A DNA stretch of 64,000 nt from Stutzerimonas kunmingensis. GTDB lineage: Bacteria > Pseudomonadota > Gammaproteobacteria > Pseudomonadales > Pseudomonadaceae. The stretch spans positions 186,001-250,000 of the forward strand of contig NZ_FORS01000004.1 in the NCBI RefSeq assembly GCF_900114065.1, read 5' to 3'. Positions 1 to 8,450 of the stretch are shown in pieces. Every line of letters begins with the position of its first letter. Within the stretch, counting starts at the first letter, position 1. The notes under the pieces were generated by a model. It worked only from the letters and a program-made list of their open reading frames with translations. It did not search any database and was not told where the DNA came from. A program made the position numbers and the translations under genes.

Positions 1-573
1 CGCCTGGAACTCCAGCGACTGCCAGCGGACCGGGTGGCGAAACTGGCTGGACAACACCGCTGGCGGCGTGGCAGCCTCCAGATAGCCTAGGCTGTCCGCG
101 CTGGCCAATACCGGTACCTCGGGATAGTCGGCCAGCCCCGAAGCGTGCTCCCAGCGCACGCAGCCCAGCACTATACGGTCGATGTCCAGCCCGTCCCGCT
201 CCAGCTGGTCGCGTGCCGGTTGCACCTCGCCGTAGCGCTTGATCCGCCACGGCAGCTCGGCGTCCAGCTGCGCGTCGATCTGCCTACCGAGCCCGGTTCC
301 AAACAGCAAGCGGCTGCCGCGATGCTCGATCAGAATCGCGATGTGCTGCGTGGGCGGCGCCTCCTGCCAACCGTTCCGTCCCAGCAAGAAGTCGCCACTG
401 TCGCTCTGCGCCGTCTTCACCAGGCTGAAGCGCAACCCTTGCACAGCCGAAGCATCCTCGACGAAGCCAAACAGGGACACTGCCAGCCCGATCACCACCA
501 ACAGCGATACTCCGATCCGGCGGCCCGAATGCCGGCCTTGCTCGCCTGGCATCCGACCATTCTGCACGTTCAT
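1..573 (-). CDS. MBL-fold hydrolase-like protein, partial (cut by window edge)
   Basis: The N-terminal 191 codons of a longer gene are visible; the C-terminus lies left of position 1. The protein begins with a basic stretch and one hydrophobic segment (about residues 20-40), so it is exported or membrane-anchored. The fold resembles metallo-beta-lactamase hydrolases: strands around residues 75-95, then the loop IVLGCVRWEHASGL (134-147) followed by an aspartate-rich strand. That loop is where the family has its zinc motif HxHxDH; here it reads C138-x-R140-x-E142-H143, so two histidines and the aspartate are replaced. The protein may have lost hydrolase activity. The ATG lies 4 bp after the stop of the glutathione transferase gene, so the two are probably cotranscribed. 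The fold assignment is moderately sure; the substrate is unknown. Confidence 0.6.
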   Translation of the reverse strand, partial: MNVQNGRMPGEQGRHSGRRIGVSLLVVIGLAVSLFGFVEDASAVQGLRFSLVKTAQSDSGDFLLGRNGWQEAPPTQHIAILIEHRGSRLLFGTGLGRQIDAQLDAELPWRIKRYGEVQPARDQLERDGLDIDRIVLGCVRWEHASGLADYPEVPVLASADSLGYLEAATPPAVLSSQFRHPVRWQSLEFQA

Positions 574-577
574 GGCG

Positions 578-1171
578 TCACAACCCCAGCATGCCGAGAT
601 AACCCGGCAACGCTCGAACGCGGGCGAACCACGCCTGCAGCGCCGGATATGCCTGCAGATCGAGCCCGCCATCGCCTCCGAGCGCAACGTTCGGGTAGAC
701 GGCGATATCGGCGATGGTCGGTTCGCTGGTCTGCGCCAGCCAGGCGTGCTGTGCAAGGTGCCGCTCGAGCGTACGCAGGGTGCTGGCGGCACGTGCCTGC
801 GCCAGCGGCTCGTCGATGGGCCGGCCGAAAAGCTTGCCCAGACGCAGCGTAGCCGGACCGTGCTGCACCTCGTTGGCAGCGAAGCTCAGCCAGCTGGCGA
901 TGCGGCCTTGGGCCTCGGCGTCCTGCGGGAACCACTCAGGGGCATAACGCTGGGCCAGATAAACCAGGATCGCCTGGGAATCGCCAAGTCGAAAGTCGCC
1001 GTCCTCGAGCACCGGAATCTGCCCCCGCGGGTTGATTTCCCGAAATGCAGGCTGCTTCTGCTCGCCCGCCAGTAGATTCACCGGCACCAGCTCGACTGGC
1101 TGGCCGATCAGGCTGAGAAACAGGCGAACCTTGTGGCAATTGCCGGATAGGGTCAGGTCGTAAAGCTTCAT
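578..1171 (-). CDS. glutathione S-transferase family protein
   Basis: This 197-residue cytosolic protein has the two-domain GST layout. The N-terminal thioredoxin-like domain (about 1-78) carries SGNCHKVRLFL with a Ser/Cys region near residues 9-12 at the usual catalytic site, the cis-Pro segment INPRGQIPVLE and the glutathione-contacting DSQAILVYLA. The all-helical C-terminal domain (about 90-190) includes the N-capping motif around TIADIAVYP. The start is ATG at 1171; a longer in-frame extension would run into the promoter region and lacks GST homology. It is divergent from a TetR gene and followed after 4 bp by the MBL-like gene, which suggests a TetR-controlled detoxification pair. Substrate unknown. 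Confidence 0.9.
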   Translation of the reverse strand: MKLYDLTLSGNCHKVRLFLSLIGQPVELVPVNLLAGEQKQPAFREINPRGQIPVLEDGDFRLGDSQAILVYLAQRYAPEWFPQDAEAQGRIASWLSFAANEVQHGPATLRLGKLFGRPIDEPLAQARAASTLRTLERHLAQHAWLAQTSEPTIADIAVYPNVALGGDGGLDLQAYPALQAWFARVRALPGYLGMLGL

Positions 1172-1208
1172 GGTGTTGCCCTCGTGATTGGCTGTGACTG
1201 GATAATAG

Positions 1209-1222
1209 ACAGACCTGTCTGT
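1209..1222. promoter_or_regulatory. candidate TetR operator between GST and TetR genes
   Basis: A perfect inverted repeat, ACAGAC-CT-GTCTGT, lies 38 bp before the GST start and 84 bp before the TetR start. Its place in a divergent TetR/target gap and its 6+2+6 symmetry are typical of TetR-family operators. Binding is inferred, not shown. Confidence 0.55.
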
Positions 1223-1305
1223 ACACTGCAAGCACCAGCGCAACTCCGCCCAACTGGAGCAAGCCGCGAGCGCTCCCGCATAATGTCGAACCACAGGAGG
1301 TATCC

Positions 1306-1866
1306 ATGGCATCGAACAAGCGCGACCAGTTGCTCAACACCGCAGAGAATCTGTTCTATCGCGAGGGTTATCACGCCACCGGCATCGACCGCATTCTGGC
1401 CGAATCCGGTGTGGCCAAGATGACGCTGTACAAGCACTTCAAGTCCAAGGACGAGCTGATCCTCGCCGTACTGGAAGCGCGCCACGAACTGATGCTGACA
1501 CGCCTGCGCGAACGCGCCACCAGGCTGCCGCCGCGCGAAGCGCTACTGGGAATTTTCGATGGATTGCACGGAATGATTCACGGCAACGACGCCTTCTGCG
1601 GCTGCCTGTTCATCAACGCAGCGGCCGAATATCACGACCGCGACCACCCGATTCACCGCCGCTCCTCCGCCTACAAGGCAGAACTGCTGGCCTACCTTCG
1701 CGAGCTGCTGGAACGCCTGGATGCGCCACAGCCGCTGCAGCTGGCGCGCCAGCTGCAGTACCTGCTCGAAGGGGCGTTGAGCATGGCGCACATCGAAGGC
1801 CCGGGCGAGCAGGCGCGGGATGCCAAAGTCGCCGCCGAACGACTGCTCGAAGCCGCCGGCATCTAG
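1306..1866 (+). CDS. TetR/AcrR family transcriptional regulator
   Basis: This 186-residue repressor has an N-terminal TetR helix-turn-helix (about residues 6-52): LLNTAENLFYREGYHATGI, then ILAESGVAKMTLYKHFKSK, the classic recognition helix. The rest is the helical ligand-binding and dimerisation domain. An AGGAGG ribosome site at 1295-1300 precedes the ATG by 5 bases. It is divergent from the GST/MBL-like pair and probably represses it and itself through the palindrome at 1209-1222. The ligand is probably an electrophile or aromatic compound, judging only from the GST neighbour. Confidence 0.92.
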   Translation: MASNKRDQLLNTAENLFYREGYHATGIDRILAESGVAKMTLYKHFKSKDELILAVLEARHELMLTRLRERATRLPPREALLGIFDGLHGMIHGNDAFCGCLFINAAAEYHDRDHPIHRRSSAYKAELLAYLRELLERLDAPQPLQLARQLQYLLEGALSMAHIEGPGEQARDAKVAAERLLEAAGI

Positions 1867-1892
1867 GCGCGCCGCAGCGGGCGCGCCTAGAT
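1861..1892. terminator. perfect 13-bp inverted repeat between convergent genes
   Basis: ATCTAGGCGCGCC and its exact reverse complement, separated by 6 bases, form a very GC-rich hairpin that contains the stop codon of the TetR gene. It sits 6 bp from the end of the convergent RND pump gene. There is no T-run on either side, so it is a transcription-ending or collision-buffering hairpin rather than a textbook Rho-independent terminator. Confidence 0.5.
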
Positions 1893-1897
1893 GCCGT

Positions 1898-4800
1898 TCA
1901 GAGGGTGCCGGCTTCGTCTTCCCGGACCTTGAACCAGGCGGCATACAGGGCCGGCAGGAACAGCAGCGTCAGCGCCGTGGCGACGATCAGGCCACCCATG
2001 ATCGCCACCGCCATTGGCCCGAAGAAGATACTGCGCGACAACGGAATCATCGCCAACACCGACGCCAGCGCGGTCAGCACGATGGGCCGGAAGCGGCGCA
2101 CCGTGGCATCGACGATAGCGGTGAAGCGCGCCTGACCGGCACCGATGTCCTGCTCGATCTGATCCACCAGAATCACCGAGTTACGCATGATCATCCCCGA
2201 CAGCGCGATGGTGCCGAGCATCGCCACAAAGCCGAACGGCTGCCCGAACAGCAGCAGGAACAGTGCAACACCGATGATGCCCAGCGGCGCGGTGAGGAAC
2301 ACCATGGCCGAGCGCGAGAAACTCTTGAGCTGCGCCATCAACAGGGTCAGCACGACGATGACGAACAGCGGCATGCCGGCATTCACCGAACGCTGGCCGC
2401 GCTCGGAGTCCTCCACCGTTCCGCCGACCTCGAGCAGATAGCCGCCGGGCAACTGATCCCGGATGTCGGCCAGGGTCGGCTCGATCTCACGCACCAGTGC
2501 CGCCGGCTGCTGCTCTCCGTACACATCGGCGCGCACGGTGACCGTCGGCAGGCGGTTGCGATGCCAGATCACGCCCTCCTCGAATCCGTACTCGAGCGTC
2601 GCCACCTGCGACAGCGGCACGCTGCGCCCGCTCTCGGTGGGAATCGCCAGGCTCGGCAGCATCGACAGCTCGAGCCGCTCGCGCTCGGTGCCGCGCAGGA
2701 GGATCTCGATCAGCTCATTGTCCTCGCGGAACTGGCTGACGCTGCTGCCGGTGAAGGTGCGCCGCAGGAAGCCGGACAGCTCGGCGGTGGTCACGCCCAA
2801 CGCACGGGCACGATCCTGATCGACGTTGAGCCGGACCATCTTGCTCGGCTCCTGCCAGTCCAGATGGACGTTGGCCACGTGCGGGTTCTCATTGACCTTG
2901 GCAGCGACCTGGCGAGCCAGCCCACGCACCACGTCGATATGCTCGCCGGTGACACGGAACTGCACCGGATAGCCCACCGGCGGGCCATTCTCCAGCCGCG
3001 TCACGCGACCGCGCAGGCTCGGGAAATCTTCGCGCATGCGTTCGATCAGCCAGGCGCGCAGGGACTCGCGGGACTCGATGCTGTCGGCCAGCACGACGAA
3101 CTGGGCGAAGCTGGTCGCCGGCAGCTGCTGGTCCAGCGGCAGGTAGAAACGCGGCGAGCCGGTGCCGACGTAGGCCACATAGTTGTCGATGCCGGCCCGT
3201 TCCTTGAGCAGCTGTTCCAGCCGCGCCACCTCTGCTTCGGTCGCCTTCAACGAGGCGCCTTCGGCCAGTTTGAGATCGACCATCAGCTCCAAACGGCCGG
3301 AAGCGGGGAAGAACTGTTGCGGCACCAGACGGAACAGCACCACCGCGGCGACGAAGATCGCCAGGGTGAGCAGGATAACGGTCTTGCGCCGGCGCACGCA
3401 GAAGGTCACCACGCGCCGTACGCGCTGGTAGAACGGCGTTGCGTAAGGATCGTGGCCTTCACTGCTTGCGCCGTGCTTGTGTGCCGATTTTTTGGCCAGG
3501 TCCGGCAGCAGCTTTTCGCCGATCAGCGGCACGAACATCACCGCGGCGATCCAGGACGCGATGAGCGAAATGGCGACCACCTGGAAGATCGAACGGGTGT
3601 ATTCGCCGGTACTGGAATTGGCAGTGGCGATCGGCAGGAAACCCGCCGCGGTGATCAGCGTGCCGGTCAGCATCGGGAATGCCGTGCTGGTCCAGGCGAA
3701 GCTGGCGGCCTTGAGGCGGTCGTAGCCTTGCTCCATCTTGATCGCCATCATCTCCACCGCAATGATCGCGTCGTCCACCATCAGCCCGAGAGCCAGGACC
3801 AGGGCGCCAAGGGAGATCTTGTGCAGGCCGATGTCCAGATAGCTCATGGCGGCGAAAGTCATCGCCAGCACCAGCGGAATCGACAGCGCGACCACCAGCC
3901 CGGTACGCACGCCTAGCGAGAAGAAACTCACCAGCAATACGATCACCAGCGCTTCGATCAACACCTTGACGAACTCACCTACGCTGGTCTTCACCGCAGC
4001 GGGCTGATCCGAGACCTTGCGCAGCTGCATCCCCGCCGGCAGCTCCTGCTGCAGGCGGGCGAACTCCTGCTCCAGTGCCTCGCCCAGCACCAGGATGTCG
4101 CCACCGCTTTTCATCGAAACCGCCAGACCCAGGGCCGGCTCGCCCATGAAGCGCATGCGCGGCGCGGGCGGGTCGTTGAAGCCGCGATGCACCTCGGCAA
4201 CATCGCCGATACGGAAGGTGCGGCCGGCAACGCGGATGGGGAAATCACGAATCTCCTTGACCGTCTCGAAGCTACCGGTGACGCGCAGCTGCACCCGATC
4301 GCTGATGGTCTCGACGAAACCGGCAGCTGTTACCGCGTTCTGCGCCTCCAGCGCCTGGCGCACGGCTTCCAGCGGGACGCCAAGCGTGGCCAGTTTGACG
4401 TTGGAGAGCTCGATCCAGATCTTCTCGTCCTGCAGGCCGATCAGCTCGACCTTACCGACGTTCTTCACCCGCTGCAGCTGGAGCTGGATGCGGTCGGCGT
4501 AGTCCTTGAGGATCGCGTAGTCGAAACCGTCGCCGGTCAGGGCGTAGATGTTGCCGAAGGTGGTGCCGAACTCGTCATTGAAGAAGGGCCCCTGTACACC
4601 CGGCGGAAAGGTGTGCTGGATGTCGCCGATCTTCTTGCGAATCTGGTACCAGAGGTCGGGTATGTCCTTCGAGCGCATCGAGTCGCGTGCCATGAAGGTG
4701 ACATTGGATTCGCCCGGTCGGGAGAACGAGACGATGCGCTCGTACTCGCCGGTTTCCATCAGCTTCTTCTCGATGCGCTCGGTGACCTGGCGCGACATCT

Positions 4801-4978
4801 CTTCAGCGGTAGCGCCCGGCCACTGGGTCTGGATGACCATCGCCTTGAAGGTGAATGGCGGATCCTCGCTCTGGCCTAGCTTGCTGTAGGACAGCGCGCC
4901 GACGATCGCCAGCAGCAGCATCAGGTAGACGACGATCTGCCGGTTCTGCAGCGCCCAGGCGGAGAGATTGAAGCGCAT
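1898..4978 (-). CDS. RND efflux pump, inner-membrane permease subunit
   Basis: This 1026-residue protein is a full-length AcrB/MexB-type hydrophobe/amphiphile RND transporter, a proton-driven drug exporter of the inner membrane. It begins with a short cytoplasmic start and TM1, then a large periplasmic domain (PN1 and neighbours, about 40-330). Next come TM2-TM6, with LGLMVDDAI in TM4 holding the proton-relay pair D402-D403. A second periplasmic domain (about 560-860) and the last six TM segments follow. The sequence flavour is nearer the MexK/TriC branch than MexB, which is an impression rather than a measured result. It starts 5 bp after its adaptor gene. No outer-membrane channel gene is nearby, so it probably borrows a TolC/OpmH-type channel. 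Probably repressed by the TetR protein at 6178. Confidence 0.93.
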   Translation of the reverse strand: MRFNLSAWALQNRQIVVYLMLLLAIVGALSYSKLGQSEDPPFTFKAMVIQTQWPGATAEEMSRQVTERIEKKLMETGEYERIVSFSRPGESNVTFMARDSMRSKDIPDLWYQIRKKIGDIQHTFPPGVQGPFFNDEFGTTFGNIYALTGDGFDYAILKDYADRIQLQLQRVKNVGKVELIGLQDEKIWIELSNVKLATLGVPLEAVRQALEAQNAVTAAGFVETISDRVQLRVTGSFETVKEIRDFPIRVAGRTFRIGDVAEVHRGFNDPPAPRMRFMGEPALGLAVSMKSGGDILVLGEALEQEFARLQQELPAGMQLRKVSDQPAAVKTSVGEFVKVLIEALVIVLLVSFFSLGVRTGLVVALSIPLVLAMTFAAMSYLDIGLHKISLGALVLALGLMVDDAIIAVEMMAIKMEQGYDRLKAASFAWTSTAFPMLTGTLITAAGFLPIATANSSTGEYTRSIFQVVAISLIASWIAAVMFVPLIGEKLLPDLAKKSAHKHGASSEGHDPYATPFYQRVRRVVTFCVRRRKTVILLTLAIFVAAVVLFRLVPQQFFPASGRLELMVDLKLAEGASLKATEAEVARLEQLLKERAGIDNYVAYVGTGSPRFYLPLDQQLPATSFAQFVVLADSIESRESLRAWLIERMREDFPSLRGRVTRLENGPPVGYPVQFRVTGEHIDVVRGLARQVAAKVNENPHVANVHLDWQEPSKMVRLNVDQDRARALGVTTAELSGFLRRTFTGSSVSQFREDNELIEILLRGTERERLELSMLPSLAIPTESGRSVPLSQVATLEYGFEEGVIWHRNRLPTVTVRADVYGEQQPAALVREIEPTLADIRDQLPGGYLLEVGGTVEDSERGQRSVNAGMPLFVIVVLTLLMAQLKSFSRSAMVFLTAPLGIIGVALFLLLFGQPFGFVAMLGTIALSGMIMRNSVILVDQIEQDIGAGQARFTAIVDATVRRFRPIVLTALASVLAMIPLSRSIFFGPMAVAIMGGLIVATALTLLFLPALYAAWFKVREDEAGTL

Positions 4979-4983
4979 CGCGA

Positions 4984-6084
4984 TTACTCCTGGGCGGCCA
5001 GCTCGACGGGGCGATTGTGGCGATCCACCGGGCGAACCGGCTGGTTATCGCTGAGCATCTGCACCCCGGCCAGGACGATCCAGTCGTCGGCGTCGAGCCC
5101 TTCGAGGACTGGCACCAGCTGTTCGCCGAAGGGCCCGGTCCGAACCTCGACCCGCTCGACGGTGGAATCGGCTCTGAGCCGCCAGACATGCGCCCGGCCC
5201 TTTTCCGCACTCAGCGCTGACAGCGGCACCGCCAGCGACACTTCGCCATCGCGGCGAATGCTCACCAGCGCGCTCTGTCCCAGCTCGGCTGGCACCTCCT
5301 GTTCGCTGAAGGCAACGCGCGCGGAATAGGTCCGCGACTGCGCATCGGCGGCTGGCGAGAGTTCGCGGATCTTGCCGAGATAGTGGCGCCCCGGTTGCGA
5401 CCAGAGTTCGACCTCGACTTCCTGGCCAACCCGGTAGCGCTCCAGCGATTGCTCCGGCAGATCGATGGCCACTTCCCGCTCGCCATCCGCTGCCAGTACG
5501 AACGCGGTCTGCCCCGCAGCGACCACCTGCCCCACCTCGACTCGGCGCTGCGCGATCAAGCCATCGCTGGTGGCGCGCAGTACCGCGTAATCGACCTGAT
5601 TGCTCGCCACATCGAATTCGGCGCGCGCCTGCTGCAAGCGGGCAGCCGCGGCGCGATAGGAGTTGTCGGCGTTATCGAACTGCGACTGGCTGACAAGCTG
5701 GCGACCGAGCAGCGCCTTGTAGCGGTCATGTTCGGCCTTGGCCACGCGCAGATTGGCTTCCGCGGCCGCCACCTGCGCGCGCATGCCGTCCAGCTGCAGC
5801 CGCACATCCTGCGGATCGAGACGAGCCAAGGGCTGGTCCTTGCGTACACGGTCGCCCGCTTCGACCAGCCGCTCGACGACCTTGCCGCCGATGCGAAAGG
5901 CCAGCTCAGGCTCGTAGCGCGCGTGCACTTCGCCGGGATAGCTCTCGCGTGCTTCGCTGGCCGGCTGCGGCTGCACCACCATGACCGGACGAGGCAGCTG
6001 CTGCGGCGGCTCGCCGTTGCCGCAGGCGACCAGAACAAGTGCACAACCGAACATAGAGGCAAGGGACAAGGCATGTCGGAACAC
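4984..6084 (-). CDS. RND efflux periplasmic adaptor lipoprotein (MFP)
   Basis: This 366-residue adaptor joins the RND pump to an outer-membrane channel. It has a lipoprotein signal with lipobox LVAC (Cys21). A split biotinyl-lipoyl domain follows (YPGEVHARYEPELAFRIGGKV on one side, AVLRATSDGLIAQRRVEVGQVV on the other), with a coiled-coil hairpin between (about 90-160). Beta-barrel and membrane-proximal domains end at QPVRP. The start is GTG at 6084; the first in-frame ATG, ten codons later, would cut the signal peptide too short. It is the first gene of the pair with the pump, and divergent from a TetR gene. Confidence 0.92.
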   Translation of the reverse strand: MFRHALSLASMFGCALVLVACGNGEPPQQLPRPVMVVQPQPASEARESYPGEVHARYEPELAFRIGGKVVERLVEAGDRVRKDQPLARLDPQDVRLQLDGMRAQVAAAEANLRVAKAEHDRYKALLGRQLVSQSQFDNADNSYRAAAARLQQARAEFDVASNQVDYAVLRATSDGLIAQRRVEVGQVVAAGQTAFVLAADGEREVAIDLPEQSLERYRVGQEVEVELWSQPGRHYLGKIRELSPAADAQSRTYSARVAFSEQEVPAELGQSALVSIRRDGEVSLAVPLSALSAEKGRAHVWRLRADSTVERVEVRTGPFGEQLVPVLEGLDADDWIVLAGVQMLSDNQPVRPVDRHNRPVELAAQE

Positions 6085-6121
6085 GATGAAGTCTCTCTGT
6101 CGCGAAGCGGATTGGAATACT

Positions 6122-6137
6122 TATACTGAGCGGTATA
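6122..6137. promoter_or_regulatory. candidate operator for the efflux TetR repressor
   Basis: An inverted repeat TATAC-N6-GTATA lies in the 93-bp gap between the divergent adaptor gene and TetR gene. It sits in the AT-rich stretch where the promoters must be. The assignment rests on symmetry and position only. Confidence 0.5.
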
Positions 6138-6177
6138 GTAAAAATAGCGTACCAGCCAGTCCACTATTAAAACGCCC

Positions 6178-6813
6178 ATGACAGAAATCCATTCCGTATC
6201 GCCCGGCCCAGGCCGCCCGAAGGACCCCGCCAAGCGCGAGGCGATCCTCGCTGCCGCGCAGGTGCTGTTCCTCGGCAACGGCTACGAAGGCAGCAGCATG
6301 GAGGCCATCGCCGCCGAAGCCGGCGTTTCCAAGCTCACGCTGTACAGCCACTTCAAGGACAAGGAGGCGCTCTTCAGCGCGGCCGTGAAGACCACCTGCG
6401 AAACGCGCCTGCCGAGGCGGCTGTTTCAGGTGGAGGCGGATTGCGACATCGAGAAGGTGCTGCTGGCCATCGGCGGCGCCTTCAATGAACTGGTCAATAG
6501 CCCCGAGTCCATCGGTCTGCATCGGGTGATGGTGGCGATGGCGACGCAGAATCCGGGGCTGGTGAAGATGTTCTTCGATGCCGGCCCGCAACAGCTGCTG
6601 TGCGATCTGCAACAGCTGTTCAGCAGGGCCGGCGCGCTGGGCCTGCTGGAGATCGACGACCCACTGCGCGCCGCCGAGCATTTCTGCTCGCTGATCAAGG
6701 GTGCCCAGCATTTCCGCCTACTGGTCGGCTATGCCGAGGCGCCAACCGATGAGGAAGGCAACCTGCACGTCCGGGACGCGGTGAGTGTGTTTCTGCGCGC
6801 CTATCGTTGCTGA
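6178..6813 (+). CDS. TetR/AcrR family regulator of the efflux pair
   Basis: This 211-residue regulator starts with a Gly-Pro-Gly-Arg-Pro tail and an N-terminal helix-turn-helix (about 17-62): AILAAAQVLFLGNGYEGSSM, then IAAEAGVSKLTLYSHFKDK. The C-terminal part (about 80-200) is a helical ligand-binding domain of the AefR/AcrR C-terminal type. It is divergent from the RND adaptor, which is the usual arrangement for a local efflux repressor. No strong ribosome site precedes the ATG, so translation may be weak. Confidence 0.9.
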   Translation: MTEIHSVSPGPGRPKDPAKREAILAAAQVLFLGNGYEGSSMEAIAAEAGVSKLTLYSHFKDKEALFSAAVKTTCETRLPRRLFQVEADCDIEKVLLAIGGAFNELVNSPESIGLHRVMVAMATQNPGLVKMFFDAGPQQLLCDLQQLFSRAGALGLLEIDDPLRAAEHFCSLIKGAQHFRLLVGYAEAPTDEEGNLHVRDAVSVFLRAYRC

Positions 6814-6846
6814 CCTGAGCAAGCGAGAGGTTCGCGGACTGCGGAA

Positions 6847-7623
6847 TCAGCCCTGCAGCTTCTTCTTCGGATAGATGTCGTAGCGGCTGGATTTTCCTTC
6901 CAGGCTGTAGCCGGGCTTGGCGCCTTCGATGACCGGCGCCTTGCGCGGACGCTTGACCACCACACGATGGCTGGCCAGATCCAGTGCCGCGGCCAGCAGC
7001 GCCGGCGCGTCCATATCGTCGCCGACGAACGGCCGAAACAGGCGCATCTCCTTCTTCACCAGCGCACTCTTGTCGCGATGGGGAAACATCGGGTCGAGGT
7101 AGATGACCTGCGGCGCCTCGCCCTGCCACTGCGTCATCAGCTCGATGGCATTGCCCTTGAGCAGGGTCATCCGCGCGGCGATCGCCCCCACCTCGGCGTC
7201 CCCAGACGCGCGACCCAGACCATCCTCCAGCAGCGCGGCAATCAGCGGCTGGCGTTCGATCAGGCTCACTTCACAGCCCAGCGTCGCCAGCACAAAGGCA
7301 TCGCGCCCGAGCCCCGCTGTAGCATCCAGCACCCGTGGCCGGATACCGGGCTGGATGCCCACGGCCTTGGCGATCATCTGCCCACTGCCACCACCGAACT
7401 GACGCCGGTGCGCTGCGGCCCCCTCGACGAAATCCACCCGTACCGGCCCCGGTGCCTGCGCATCAAGCAACTGCAGCTGCAAGCCGTACGCGCCAATCTG
7501 CAAAGCGAATTCGGCCGCGTCCTGAATTTCCGGCAAGCCGAGACGCTGCGCCCATTGATGGGCGGCAGCGGCGAACTGAGGAGTCAGCGGTTCGACTCGA
7601 ACCACAGGGTTGCGTGCGGACAT
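6847..7623 (-). CDS. rsmJ: 16S rRNA (guanine1516-N2)-methyltransferase RsmJ
   Basis: This 258-residue SAM-dependent enzyme methylates G1516 of 16S rRNA. The Rossmann-fold motif I is [19 protein letters not shown] (about 120-140), followed by the acidic strand SLIERQ. The catalytic-type motif YLDPMFPHR (about 190) is characteristic of the UPF0341/YhiQ family. The C-terminus is basic, ending in PKKKLQG. I chose the ATG at 7623 (MSARNPVVR); an upstream in-frame start would add 25 residues without family support. It stands 65 bp after the extensin-like gene on the same strand. Confidence 0.9.
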   Translation of the reverse strand: MSARNPVVRVEPLTPQFAAAAHQWAQRLGLPEIQDAAEFALQIGAYGLQLQLLDAQAPGPVRVDFVEGAAAHRRQFGGGSGQMIAKAVGIQPGIRPRVLDATAGLGRDAFVLATLGCEVSLIERQPLIAALLEDGLGRASGDAEVGAIAARMTLLKGNAIELMTQWQGEAPQVIYLDPMFPHRDKSALVKKEMRLFRPFVGDDMDAPALLAAALDLASHRVVVKRPRKAPVIEGAKPGYSLEGKSSRYDIYPKKKLQG

Positions 7624-7688
7624 GGGGCATCCAGCGGTGATGGAAAGCCGCGCATTGTGCCAGAGCATCCCAGGCTGCGCGCGAGCGT

Positions 7689-8381
7689 TCAGCGGCACAT
7701 ACCGAAGCCACCCATGTCGACGTGAAAGTGGTCGTGGTGGGCCGCGTTGTACTCCGGCCCGAGCGTCACGTTGAACGCATCGCAGGCCGCATCGCGAACC
7801 AGCCGCAGGAAACGCGCCTTGTCGCCCTCGCCCTGCCAGTCCCGAGCCACGGTGATGCGGGTGCCATCCTCAAGGTGAAAGCCCGCCATATCCAGCGCAT
7901 TGGCGCTGGCGTGCTGGCTGCGGCGGTTGCTGCGGGCGATGTTGCGACAGGCAAAGCTGCCGAAGTGATCAATGCGCACCACCGGCTGCTCGAATACTGC
8001 CTGGGCCGCCGGCTGAAGTCCGTGCAACTCGAACATCGCATAAGCCGCCGCCAGCGGACAGGTGGCGAGAAAAGGCCCGTTGAACCGCACGTCCGAGCCC
8101 TGCACCCGAACGCTGTTCTCGACCGGACAGCCGGGCTCCGGCGTGCTGTCCGGCACGGCTGAATAACGCAGCGGCGCCGTGGCGAGCGCCTGTTCGCAGA
8201 GCGTTCGGTCCTGCTGCAGGCGCCGTAGCTTGAGTGGCGTCAACAGGTTCGGCGGCTCACGGATGTCCAGCGGCGCCCAGGGGTTCCAGCGCGGCGGGAT
8301 GTCGATCAGGTCCTGCCGCACCGCCAGGGCGAAGCCGGCAAGCAGCAACAACAGGAAAAGAAAGAAACGGCCAAAGGTCAT
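7689..8381 (-). CDS. extensin-like C-terminal domain protein (M15-type peptidase fold)
   Basis: This 230-residue protein has an N-terminal signal or anchor ([19 protein letters not shown]) and a periplasmic domain of the bacterial extensin-like family. Visible zinc-type motifs are [10 protein letters not shown] (about 158-167) and HHDHFHVD (about 216-223), the HxxxxxxD and HxH pattern of D-Ala-D-Ala peptidases and LAS enzymes. Four or more cysteines (CP, CRN, CDA) suggest disulfides. A peptidoglycan-cleaving role is inferred from the motifs. Confidence 0.8.
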   Translation of the reverse strand: MTFGRFFLFLLLLLAGFALAVRQDLIDIPPRWNPWAPLDIREPPNLLTPLKLRRLQQDRTLCEQALATAPLRYSAVPDSTPEPGCPVENSVRVQGSDVRFNGPFLATCPLAAAYAMFELHGLQPAAQAVFEQPVVRIDHFGSFACRNIARSNRRSQHASANALDMAGFHLEDGTRITVARDWQGEGDKARFLRLVRDAACDAFNVTLGPEYNAAHHDHFHVDMGGFGMCR

Positions 8382-8450
8382 TCCTTATGGGCAACAGCCA
8401 ACCCGCGAAGTTGAAAGGGATGTTTTACAAAACTGGTCGAAACCGCTCGC

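Noticed and set aside
1820-3916. A 698-codon open frame on the plus strand across the RND pump gene
   Set aside because: It is antisense to a complete, motif-rich RND gene; its product is a low-complexity Arg/His/Gln-rich sequence, typical of GC-rich shadow frames.
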